A stretch of DNA of 64,000 bases, from the NCBI RefSeq assembly GCF_030272615.1, contig NC_081409.1:649918468-649982467 (forward strand). Reading direction: 5' to 3'. Position 1 is the first letter of the stretch. Every line of letters starts with the position of its first letter. The position numbers and the translations under genes are program-made. This document shows, one piece after another, positions 44,447-54,188 of this stretch. This DNA is from Cryptomeria japonica. Lineage: Eukaryota; Streptophyta; Pinopsida; Cupressales; Cupressaceae. The notes under the pieces were generated by a model that worked only from the letters and a program-made list of their open reading frames with translations, ran no database searches and was not told the DNA's origin.

Positions 44447-47400
44447 TTATGTTTGCTGGATCATGTCGGTTAGATAGTGCATTTGTTGCTTCGGTGATCG
44501 TTCTCCTTGAATTGTTGTCTTTGATAGCTCAACCCACTGAGTAATAAGACTGTTCAATCTTGGACCAAGTGTTTTTTTCAGTTCTCGAGCTTTTAACCTT
44601 ATCCTTGCTTTCTTTTTCTCAAGTTTCTCAATCTTTTCCTCATAAGCTGCCATTTCCTGTTAAAAAACTGAGATGTCCCGAAGAACCAATCATATTATCC
44701 GCAATGTCATCTATCTCCTTTTGTCTCTTCTTAATTTCCTCATCAATATATTCAGTCAAGTGGTGAGGCTTGCTAGCTTGTCTATACAACTCTTTATATT
44801 CCGAAATTATTGAGTCAAGTACCGGTAATAGTGAATCCATGTGCTCAGTATAGTCTTTGATAATTTTCTCAAACAATTCACCTTTCTCTTTATCTACTCT
44901 TTCCTTTATTGTTTCCTCATTCATCTTATCTATGGTTAGAAAATTTTCAGCAATAGATTTGGACAATGTGTCCAATTTACCTAATGAATCCTCAATATGA
45001 GCTATCTTACAGGTTGGTGCAATCATCTTCAAAATAGGTAATGTGTCATCAATAGCCTTAAATGCTAAGACATTGCAATCTGTTATCCTCTTAATTGAAT
45101 CCAATAGAACATTTGTTACATTTGTGGGTCTAAATTCTCCAGTAGATGTGCTTGGTTTTGCAATAGATTTCCTTTCAAGATACTTTCCCAATAGCCTTAA
45201 CTATTTCTTCCTTGTTTCCTTCAATTGCTTCCTCTTTATTTACATTTTTTGCCGGTTTCTCTGTTTGTGTTATTACCTCTGCTTCTTTTGGTTTTTCAGT
45301 CTGTGTTAGTACCTCTACAACTGTCGGTTTCTTTGTCTCCAACTTCTCAGTGTTCGTTACCTTAGCCTCTACCGGTATCTCAGTGTTCTGAGAGTCAACA
45401 GTGTGTGCCGGTGACTCAGAGATCTCATTGTTCTTAACATTAGCTGTCTTAATCTCTGCAGTCTCTTTATCCACAACAATGTTAAAATCTTGAGTATCAA
45501 CATTCATAGTGTAAAGAATTTCAAAGTTCGGGTTAGTGTCATCATGAGTTACTTCTTCAGTTGTCTTATCTGGTTGATTGTCTGTATGTACTGGTGTATC
45601 TGAAGTTATTGGTGGAGTATCCTGTGTTGGTGGAGGAATGTTATTTGTAACCTTTATAACAGGTATACTACCAATTTTGCTTTTACATTTGTCCTTTTGG
45701 TATACCTTAGCAAAAGATTTGTCCATTTTTTGTCTCTCCCTTTCCTCTTTCTTTTATTTTTCAACAAAAAATATGTCACATTTGTCCGCAGTTTCATCAG
45801 CAATCTCTTTTACTCTCTCAGTCATTAGGCTAACCTGCTAGTGTCCACTCACAAAAAAATGACCGGTTTGCTTCATAAATTAGTTCATCAATTTCCTCTT
45901 TAGAATTACAGGGTGCACTGCCAATAATGCTTCAACTTTTAACTTTTTATCTAATTCCATCACTGACATTCTCTTAGCTTCTAATCTTAGATACAAGTCA
46001 TTCGGCAGATCATCTACAACTTCAATCAAAACCTTCTTATAGATGTCTAAGTGCAAAATAATACTAGCCTCTATTGTGTCCTTGTCAGAATCTTTGAATG
46101 AATGATACAATTTGTTCACATTACTGAGATTACCTTCTTGAGTTATCTCATTTACCAGTTCCTCCGGTGTAAGGGTATCCGGTGTCTTAGGTTGTTTCTT
46201 CTTTGGAGTTAGCTTCTTCTTAGGCTCCCTTACAGCTTGCTGCTTCTTCCTTAATGTTCTTGCCTTTTTAGGAGAAGGAGAAGGTACCGGTGAGGGTTTT
46301 ATTTTCTTCCTCTTTACTCTCTTGAACTCAGCTGCTTTTCAGTTGTCTGTATCCGAAGAAGTGACAACCAGTGAAACATGAGCTACCGGTTCCAATCCTT
46401 CCAGTTCACTAGCAGATATACCACTCAAGTTCATTACATTTTCTTTAACCTCCTTAGCCATTTTGGATGCATCTCTGATAAATTTCTCTCTTCTTTTTCT
46501 CTTCTTCTGCATTGAAACAACACTCTCAATGGTCTCAGCATTACCAAAAATTTCTTTAGATGGTTCCTTAGGTGCATCAAGAAGTGTTTTAGCATATGCT
46601 TCAAGAAAATTTAGGTTAACTTCATAACCTATTTCTGTTATCCAAATTGTTCTAGGAGTAACAACTTCCATCCATGTTTCATCTCGTTTGATTACAAAAC
46701 AAATTTGCTTATCATACTTGTCTATAATGCTCTGTGGTATCCTTTCTCTCGCTTTCATCTTAGTTTGGAAGTTTTTAAAGTAGTCCGCTACAATGTTGTC
46801 ACTGTTAGAGCCCATACGGGTGATAGCTTCCATGATTTATTTGCCTACCGAGATGTCATATCCAAAGTCCTTATGACCAATGCCGGGTATATCTTTGGTG
46901 AAATAAAGCATCAAACACACAAGTAGGTTGCCAAAATGGAATGTCCCCTTCTTGTCACCCTTAATCTTTTTTAGGTTATCAATCAGTTCATCCTTAAGCC
47001 ATTCACATATATCAATCCTAGCATTGTTCTTGACCATCTCATATGCACTATGAATACATAAGCTGTAAACAGAGTTTAATCTATTTGCATGAGTTACTCT
47101 ATATCCAAGTACCATGCTCACATATCTCACATTTGCATCAGTAATGTCATTAACCCTAAGGGATTTGTTGTCGGATGTGGCTCTGGTTAGGTCCATAAAA
47201 CCCTTGTTAGGTATCTTCTTAGTTTTGTCGAGCCTACTACCGGTTGAGGGTAAACTAGTAACTGCCTTGATTGCTTCCTTTGATATTTTAAAAATAGAGT
47301 CTAGCCACATCAACTCTCCATGAACTCTGCCTAGAACAAGACAAACTACCTCCTTAAAAAATTTAGGTACACTCAATATTTCAACAAATCCTAGGTCTCC

Positions 47401-47682
47401 TACAATCTTGTGCTCCGGTTTAACCAAACCTTGTTCATCAGTAATAACATCATTGTACATGTTTTTTAAATCATCAATCCCTAAATTTTCTATGTTGCAG
47501 TGAATGTAGATTCTAGGGTCTTCGGCAAAAGTGACTCCCTTCGGAATTTTTGAAAAAGCTCCGATAGAATCATCTTGCTTGGCAATTTCAGGGATGATCT
47601 TAAACACGGGCCTAGGGCACTTAATGTTTTCTACCACAGTAGGGTTTGCAATAAACTCAGGTGCAGAAGATGAAGATGCCAT
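44447..47682 (-). pseudogene. ORF2 of the pol-less element, large unknown protein
   Basis: From ATG at 47682 one frame runs to about 45175 with only a few stops (46837-46839, 46339-46341, 45880-45882, near 45845). Two frameshifts (near 45185 and 44650) lead to 44447. Total about 1,050 codons. The N-terminal 280 residues look globular (VHGELMWLDSIFKISKEAI, RLNSVYSLCIHSAYEMV, ICEWLKDELIDNL, FHFGNLLVCLMLYF). Next come a charged part, a Lys/Pro-rich basic patch (VKRKKIKPSPVPSPSPKKA, near 46310-46250), a Thr/Pro/Glu-rich linker, and a coiled-coil tail (ELFEKIIKDYTEHMDSLL). No enzyme motif seen. Recently decayed. Confidence 0.7.
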
Positions 47683-47684
47683 TT

Positions 47685-47963
47685 CGAAAGATAAATACCT
47701 CTTGCTTGAAATCTTGAATGCCTGAAAATACTTTGTTGCTTCGCCTTAGGATGCCTTTGCTCAATTTCGCGCTCTTTGAATGCTTGGATGCTTGGTGGTT
47801 TGAAATGAGGGTTTTCTGGTGCTTTATAACCAAAAAGTTCTTCAAAAACTGCATTAAATGCTTGCTGGTTAAGTGAAATCTTAACACATCTGCTGGTAAA
47901 GAAGAAATGTGTCTTCTTACCATCAACCAAGGGTAGAATGCACGATTTTGAACTTGTTGCCAT
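47685..47963 (-). pseudogene. Upstream part of ORF2 or separate small ORF
   Basis: ATG at 47963 opens MATSSKSCILPLVDGKKTHF, then NQQAFNAVFEELFGYKAPE, protein-like text that degenerates around 47730. It lies in a different frame from the ORF starting at 47682. It may be the true N-terminus of ORF2 separated by a frameshift, or a separate short protein. Confidence 0.5.
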
Positions 47964-48135
47964 ACCCCCTAAGGATTATTTCTTAGTTAGATAAAGAATA
48001 TCCTACCGGTGGATGGTTACTCTGTTCTACCGATGCAGAGACAGATTCATCAACTCTCTAATCTCCTTTCTTAATCCTTTGTTTTAAAAATTCTTGCTTT
48101 ATTTCATTTACCTTTTCTATTCCCTTCTCATTAGA

Positions 48136-49094
48136 TCATTTATTGTTCGCTGATATGGTCTTGCTTCTACAAAATTTTGTAATATGCCCAATCTTGTTAC
48201 ATGCATAACAAGTTACATTATTCCTCTGAATAGCTTTTCCATATCCTTGACGGGTTTGTGTTCTACATTGATTACATAAATGTCCAAATCTACCACAAAC
48301 ATAGCATTTTACGTTCATTTTGCAATTTCTAAATTGTGACCAACTTTATTGCATTTGGAACATTGACCGGTGGGTAAGTTTGTATTCTGATTATTTCTAA
48401 ATCTACACTAATTTTCTCTATGACCAAATTTGTTGCAATTAAAACATTTCCCATTAAATTTATAAGCATTAGGTTGTCTTACCGGTTTACTATGATCTTG
48501 ATTATTTGCAGTCCCGAAACTCTCTCCATCTTCAAATCCAAGTCCAATTGTATCTCCATCACGTTTTTGTCTTTTCAGCATGTCATCAAGTCTTTCTGAA
48601 CTTTTCTTGAATTTGTCTTTGTGTTCATTTACGGTGATCAACTCATTTTCTAGAATGACAATTTGTCTCCTAAGCTCCTCTTTATCATGTTGCATGTGAA
48701 TCAGATATGTCTTTAGCATATCATTCTCATGACAAAGTCTTAGATTTTCATTTGCTCCATCACTAAGTCTCCTAGTCAAGTCTTCTTCATTCTTCTTTGT
48801 GTCTTCAATATCCTTACATAGCCTCATGGTTAAATCTTGCATTTCATTCCTCATGTTAGTGTTCTCTTGTCTCAACTTCTCTGCAATATCACTAAGAGTT
48901 TCCTTTTCATCATCGTGTTTTTGCATTTGCTCATGAAGTTCCTTCCTCTTGTTTTGTGCTATAACCAGGTTCTCTTGAAGTCCTTTAATGATTTTCTTAG
49001 CAGTCCTTAGATCATCTTCAAGTTTGATATTCTTCAAATTTTCTGCATCAAAATCTTCAAGAGCTCCTTCCAACTAGTTTCTCAAACTCTCCAT
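48136..49094 (-). pseudogene. ORF1 of the pol-less element: coiled coil plus zinc knuckles
   Basis: An ATG at 49094 (MESLRN) is followed by a stop at 49074-49076, then a long open frame from 49073. About 190 residues are strongly coiled-coil: KKIIKGLQENLVIAQNKRKEL, LRQENTNMRNEMQDLTMRL, KEELRRQIVILENEL. The tail carries four CCHC knuckles: CFNCNKFGHREN (stop before the last Cys), CSKCNKVGHNLEI (last Cys lost), then after a frameshift CYVCGRFGHLCNQC and CYACNKIGHITKFC. Knuckles suggest RNA binding, as in a nucleocapsid; the coiled coil suggests self-assembly. It could stand in for gag. A related copy is at 62979-63760. Confidence 0.8.
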
Positions 49095-49147
49095 CGGTAC
49101 CGGTTTCAGAATCTTTCTCAAGCTGTTAGGCTTTTGCAAATAGAGGA

Positions 49148-49165
49148 CCAGGCTCTAATACCAAT
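49148..49165 (-). other. Primer binding site of the pol-less element
   Basis: Minus strand ATTGGTATTAGAGCCTGG directly after the 5' LTR end, a one-base variant of the TGGTATCAGAGC copia site. Confidence 0.85.
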
Positions 49166-49950
49166 TGTTAGATGCAATGACAATCCCAAAGACAATGAGA
49201 GGGGGGGTGAATCAGTGTCTAACCGGTTAGTGGAATATTTGAACTTATTTATAACTTTGTAACTTAAATCAATGTATTGGTAAACAAACAATAGTGCAGT
49301 AAAGAGAAATAATAGAGACAACATAAATGCACACCATAACAGAAGATATTTTGGCGAGGAAACCCAATGTGAGAAAAACCTTAGTGGGATTTGTGACCCA
49401 CAATATTTACTCACTAGCCAATATGAATAAATATTACTTACAACATGGGCCTGCACATGCAGGAAGGCCAACAAAATAGAGCTTACTGCTCAATAGAAGA
49501 GTCTCATTGACTACAAAATGGATAATTAAATCCAATGCAATGTATTGCTCAAAATAGCATCTACAATGCTTGATTCAGTACCGGTTTAAGCTCAATCAGA
49601 TACCTTAACAAAAACCTTTCGTTGTCTTACATATACCAATAATAATAATCACCTATCCTTATACAAAATGATCTATCAGATCTCATACATATATGAGTCT
49701 TTACAATACATCATGTCGGCTTATAAATAATTAATTACATTTGCAATATAATTCACATAAACAAAACTTTGTCTCATGTCGGCCTAAGTGTCGGTATACT
49801 TCATTGCCGATGTAATCTGGATGCTGGTGAATGTGCCTGTTGATGCCAGTAGATGATGTCTGTGTTGCCGGTGAACCTGTTCAACCTGTTATCGGTTGGT
49901 TGCCATCAATGACAACATCAACCATTCTCATTGAGTGTAGAATGCCAACA
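49166..49950 (-). repeat. 5' LTR of the pol-less element
   Basis: Minus strand from TGTTGGCATTCTACACTC at 49950 to CATCTAACA at 49166. Near its end GATTCACCCCCCCTCTC is the shared U5 motif. Confidence 0.92.
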
Positions 49951-50527
49951 CTTTTCGTAGCTTGCAGAGCTTCAGTTTGTTGATTCCTATGTTTCTTGGT
50001 GTGTGGCCAACCTTCCCTTCAATCCGCACTCCATCCTTTGGATTTTTCAGAGGATTCTCTTTGGCAAAGGCCGACCTAGTGGTTTTACACGTTTGATCTT
50101 GCTCTTCGGCATTTGATCCCTCTTGGGCCGATGCGGATCCCTCTAGACCATATAAATTGATGTAATTAAGCATCATAACTCATCAGAGAGAATATAGAAG
50201 ATATATCTTAAGATTTAGAGGTCCAGAGTTAACCAATTCTGTAATTGAGCATGTATGTAGTAGGCCAATGAGCCGAATCTTGTAACCCAGATGTTACCGG
50301 TCATTCGCAATCAGTTTTCATGATCTAATTCATTCAGTTCTGTATTGCCTCCATCATCTTGTCTTGATTTTGTTGTGTTTACTCACGATGCACAATCCGG
50401 ATAGATCTCATTGAGGTCCCTCCTAACTGTGACTGCACCATTATGGGTACTGAAGAATAACCTAATACTGTTAAATATAAAGAAAAAATAGTTCAGCAAA
50501 TGTGATAAAGAATTTGGGTTTTCGTGT

Positions 50528-50714
50528 CTCAATCTATCTCTAGAACTACAATTTCATGTAGAAACCTTGAATAGAACTACTGAAGTTTGGCTAGCCTTAG
50601 AAAAGTTTTTTGGAAAGGAAATAAACTAAAAAGTCACTAGTTAGAGAATAAATTCATAGGATTGAGTCCAACTACTTTTTAAAGATTACTCCATTAAGTA
50701 CAAGTCATTCTATA
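50528..50714 (+). pseudogene. copia-type gag scrap
   Basis: LNLSLELQFHVETLNRTTEV, then WLALEKFFGKEIN, then in a shifted frame LENKFIGLSPTTF. This matches the copia gag arrangement of an L-x-L-x-FHVE helix, an EVW-x-LE-x-FFGK helix and an LEN-x-x-x-x-LSP segment. It is a short relic in the MADS intron, next to the solo LTR. Confidence 0.55.
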
Positions 50715-51032
50715 AATATAGGTTTTATTTTTTAATTTTAATGTTTGTTAAATTATTAGAAATAAGATGTGATCTAACTTTCTTATCTATGTAAATTGAC
50801 TTCCTATTTAGCACATGATATCTTATCTTTTATTTTGAAATAAACAAAAAAATCACGAGAAGTAAAATTTTCTATTTATGTTAGAATTTTGTAATGTGTA
50901 TCTTATTTTATGTATTATATTCAAATTAAATTTTGAGTTGATATATTTAAAGGTAAGTAAGATATTTGTTAATTATGTAGGAATTTAATATATTTAAAAA
51001 AATATAAAGATTAAAATATTTTTCTTATAAAG

Positions 51033-51111
51033 CATGAACAGAATAATTGGGAAGTATAAAAAAGATTGCGCTTTGATAGGACACCACATAGAACTACTAG
51101 AACATATACAG
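51033..51111 (+). CDS. Probable exon 2 of the MADS-box gene (I region)
   Basis: 79 nt between TTCTTATAAAG and GTATAA. Joined to exon 1 (phase 2) the first base completes a Ser codon, giving FASPS then MNRIIGKYKKDCALIGHHIE and LLEHIQ. This is the spacing and pattern of the MIKC intervening region (compare the general form SM-x-x-x-I-x-(K/R)Y). The size of 79 nt is the common second-exon length of MIKC genes, and 182 plus 79 gives exactly 87 codons. Open frame, good splice sites. K-domain exons were not found in the remaining window. Main doubt: short exon chosen by pattern. Confidence 0.72.
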
Positions 51112-51693
51112 GTATAATTCATAGCCTTTTCATCAAATACATTGTAGTTGATTATGTCATTATTAATAATTGTTAGTTACATGGTCATTTTTCGTATTTT
51201 TTTTAAATTTAGTTATAAAACTATTTGGTGTTGGTATTTAATGTTATTATATTACTTTAACTATTTGAAGGAAGTATTAGGTATGATAAATTTAAAGGAT
51301 AAATTTATTAGCTAATTATAATGTTAAGTAGATGGTTGTTATATCTTGTTTGGTAAGATATAAAAGTAATAATACTTGTGGAATGCATCTATTTTGAGAT
51401 GCATGTTAGAAGATTCTAGAAGAGAAAAATAGAACGTAAACATTCTATGAAATTTATTTCAATATTTTAGAAATAATTATAACAAATAAAAACCATTTCT
51501 CTATTTTTAGATAAAAGGGATAAATCCCTATAACATGTTCATCTTGAAATAAAATTACATTTATTTGGTATGACTTATTCTACCATCTAGATCAAAAAGA
51601 GAGAAAGATAGGTGAATAAAATTGTGTGAGGGAAAACTAAAATAACACAAAGCAAATCTCATATTGATTCAGGAAAAAAATAGATGAGTAGAT
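51112..51693 (+). other. Probable start of MADS intron 2
   Basis: AT-rich and stop-dense, starting GTATAA. I looked for a 62-65-nt K-domain exon and found none convincing before the next retrotransposon. Confidence 0.45.
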
Positions 51694-51698
51694 AGAGG

Positions 51699-53309
51699 TG
51701 TTGCCATTATGTGAACCGGTATGAAGACATAATGATATTGTATGTTGTCATTGATGTCAATATGTGACATGATGTGAACCGGCACATGTGATAGGTGAAA
51801 AGAAAGTGGAACCAGCATATGTATGAACCGGTTTATATGCCAAAAGTGAAGCGGCATATTTGTTCAAGATGAACCGGCATGTAGTTATGGGAACCGGCAC
51901 ATGGAAGCATTGTGTGACTACCGGTTGGTAGGTAGTTTCCACTTCAGGATTTCCGGTTGGAGTACCTCAAGCCTGTGTGACTCAATCGGTGATCTTTGTG
52001 TGATGAGTTAATAGTATAATGGAGAACAGATCGTGTTTCCACGTAAGCTCTGTGCGTGCAAAGGATCTTGCATGAAGAAGACTATTCCTATCTACCTCGG
52101 GAATGTACGAAGTTTGTCAAACGGTGATAATGCGTGATGGGTTATCAGCTACCATGAAATCGGTGGATAATGGACGATGGAGAATGTCTTGAGATCGATT
52201 CAAGATTGTTGCATTTAATGCAGTATGATTCAATGGTCAGGATTGAACTGTTTGAATTGCTTAACCTAACAGGTTTAGGGTTTAGGGTTTTTGCTACCGA
52301 CCTGTCTGTTTCCTATAAGGTCGATGTTGTGTTTCTTTCTAAGGTTGTTGGCAAATGTTGTGAGTGTGTATCCAAGGGAAGTGATATGTGATACTTGCCA
52401 GACCAAAGGAAAGAAGAGATACCTGCAAAGTGAATGTGCAGAAGGAGAAGAGGAGCCAAAACGGATCTGCATTAGCATTGAGTGTTGTTACCAGATCATT
52501 GTAATTTCTGTTGATCTTTAACCACTTCAACAGTTGTGAAATCGCTTAACAGGGTAGCCTTAATTGGGCTTGATGCAAAAATGCCTTAGCAGGGTAGTCT
52601 TAACCGGCTTGATTCAAATCCCTTAACAGGGTAACTCGAGGTTAATGAGTTCTGAGAAGCTATAGAGCTCTGGAGATCCTTTAGCTATTGAGTTCTTGAA
52701 ATCCTCTAACAAGGTAACCCTAACCGGGTTTAACCCTTAACCGGGTATTATAGCCATCCCTTAACCGGGTGATCCCTAACAAGATCGATTCCTAGCAGAA
52801 CCTATTGTAATGTCTTTAACTGGACAAGGCTCCTAATAGAGTGGACTTCAAAAGAGTTCAAAAGCAACTTGTGGGTATTCATCCCCATCGTGGTTTTTCC
52901 CAGTTGGGTTTCCACATGAAAATATGTGTGTCATGTGTAATGCTTTTATCTTAAGGTGCATTGTTATTACCTGTTGAGCATATGATGGTTCTATGTTTTA
53001 TGCCTATCTATAAAACATATTGAACTTACTGTTTTGAAGTTATGATATTAGTTTACCTGTTCATGCATGAGAGTGAAATGGTACTATAGTATTCAGCTAA
53101 GAGGAAAGCTTAGTGAGTGACCGGTTTATGACTGTTTGAGCTATACTGGATGTTATCGGTTGCACTCTGTTTTAACCAGTATCCCTGTTTGTCAGTCATT
53201 TGGAGTATTTGCTGTCAAACCGGTTTTGGACTGTATTTGTGTTGGTACTGATTCACCCCCCCCCCTCTCAGTACCGGTTTGGTACTAGTGGTTCATCATT
53301 GAGTTATCA
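51699..53309 (+). repeat. 5' LTR of the young copia element
   Basis: 1,611 bp from TGTTGCCATTATG to GAGTTATCA. It holds a cluster of CCTTAACAGGGTA-like words (about 52545-52760) and the U5 motif GATTCACCCCCCCCCCTC near 53250. It has about 20 bases near 51885 and a few near 52625 that the 3' LTR lacks. Confidence 0.95.
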
Positions 53310-53323
53310 ATTGGTATCAGAGC
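53310..53323 (+). other. Primer binding site
   Basis: ATTGGTATCAGAGC immediately after the LTR, initiator-Met type. Confidence 0.9.
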
Positions 53324-53378
53324 TCTACAGGTCCTCTGTGTTGTAAGCTTAACCGGTTGAGGAAAAGATCCTAGTCAA

Positions 53379-54188
53379 ATGATGAAGAGGGAAGGTCCAA
53401 AGTTTAACAGGGAAAATTGCAGTAAATGGAAAGACAGGATGAAGATATTCATCAGAAGCATGTGTGTTCAACACTGGAGTTATGTTGAGAATGTATATGT
53501 TGTTCCTACCGATACTCTCACTGATGACCAAAAGAGAGAGATACAAGAAAATGGGCAAGTCATGGAAGCCCTCATCAGTAGTCTATCTGACATTGAGTTT
53601 ATTGATGTTCAGGACAAGGCAAATCCCAAAGAGGTATGGGATGCTCTTGAAAATATCTATGGTGGTGATGAGCATGTAAAATAGGCTAAGGAAGAAAGCC
53701 CGAGAGGGAAGTTTGAAGACATGCGGATGGTTGAAGGAGAGACCATTCAGTAGTATGGAATAAGAATCAAAACTGTTTTTGGAGAAATGAAGAGTGTAGG
53801 TGGTAAAATAGAAGATTCCACCGTGGTAAACAAAGTCCTGAGATCCCTGTTGCCGGTCTATGCAATAAGGGTTGCTGCTATCCAGGAGCTGAGATCAATA
53901 GACAAGTCTAAGGTATCCTTGGACTCCATCATAGCGAAGTTAATAGCCCATGAGCTAAATAGTTTTGATGGCAGTGTTCAAAAGACTGAATCAGCATTTA
54001 AAGCCTCTGCTACACCATCCAGAAAAGGAAAAGAAGCTAGCACTAGTGGGGAACCTAGTCAGAGTAGAGAAATAAATGATGAGGAGATTTTGATGGCATT
54101 TGAAGCTCTCCTTGCCAGGAAGCTTCCTCAAGGAACCGGTAAATACAAAGGTAAGCTATCTTTCAAATGCTTTCTTGTAACCGGATAG
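53379..54188 (+). pseudogene. copia gag, damaged
   Basis: ATG at 53379 (MMKREGPKFNRENCSKWKD) opens the gag core: MEALISSLSDIEFIDV, KEVWDALENIYGG. Stops follow near 53682 and 53750, then the same frame continues (VVNKVLRSLLPVYAIRVAAI, IIAKLIAHELNSF) with a Lys/Ser linker. At the zinc knuckle (FKCF, then a shift, then CNRIGYIALNC) a frameshift around 54165-54180 moves into the protease frame, and the knuckle His has become Tyr. Confidence 0.9.

Larger units (their letters stand above)
43362..49950 (-). mobile_element. Complete LTR element without reverse transcriptase or integrase, two novel ORFs
   Basis: LTRs of about 785 bp (43362-44142 and 49166-49950), CTTTT on both sides (43357-43361 and 49951-49955), a copia-type primer site next to the 5' LTR, and a GGGGGAGAT purine tract next to the 3' LTR. 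The 5-kb inner part contains no protease, integrase, reverse transcriptase or RNase H pattern in any frame I examined. Instead it carries a coiled-coil/zinc-knuckle ORF and a long second ORF. It is a non-autonomous element that must borrow pol proteins. LTRs are very similar by eye, so the insertion is fairly young. Confidence 0.9.
43061..50440 (+). mobile_element. Solo gypsy-type LTR, interrupted by a minus-strand element
   Basis: It starts TGATGCAAGAACATCC at 43061 and ends GACTGCACCA at 50440, with TTATG on both sides (43056-43060 and 50441-50445). The LTR sequence is 43061-43361 plus 49956-50440, 786 bp. The joined order is supported by the partial copy at 8345-8706 (minus), which runs straight across the equivalent of the insertion point. 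No internal region or second LTR is present. Confidence 0.9.
41388..51032 (+). other. Probable MADS intron 1, swollen by LTR elements
   Basis: It starts GTAAGG and ends TTCTTATAAAG. Of 9,645 bp, about 8.2 kb is retroelement: a probable solo LTR (42145-42958), a solo gypsy-type LTR (43061-50440) and a complete element inside it (43362-49950). The parts at 41388-42139 and 50715-51032 are AT-rich with no other feature seen. Confidence 0.65.

Noticed and set aside
48136-49094. Host zinc-knuckle gene (for example a splicing or cold-shock protein)
   Set aside because: It sits between the LTRs of a bounded element, directly after the primer site, and has a related copy at 62979 also in transposon context.
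43362-49950. Simple internal deletion derivative of a copia element
   Set aside because: The inner 5 kb is filled by two ORFs unrelated to gag-pol of the nearby elements, not by a shortened gag-pol. The option is kept open in the finding.
51661-51698. Possible MADS exon 3 split by the copia insertion (51661-51698 joined to 59264)
   Set aside because: The best frame has an internal TAG, and no donor gives the expected phase after 62 or 65 nt.
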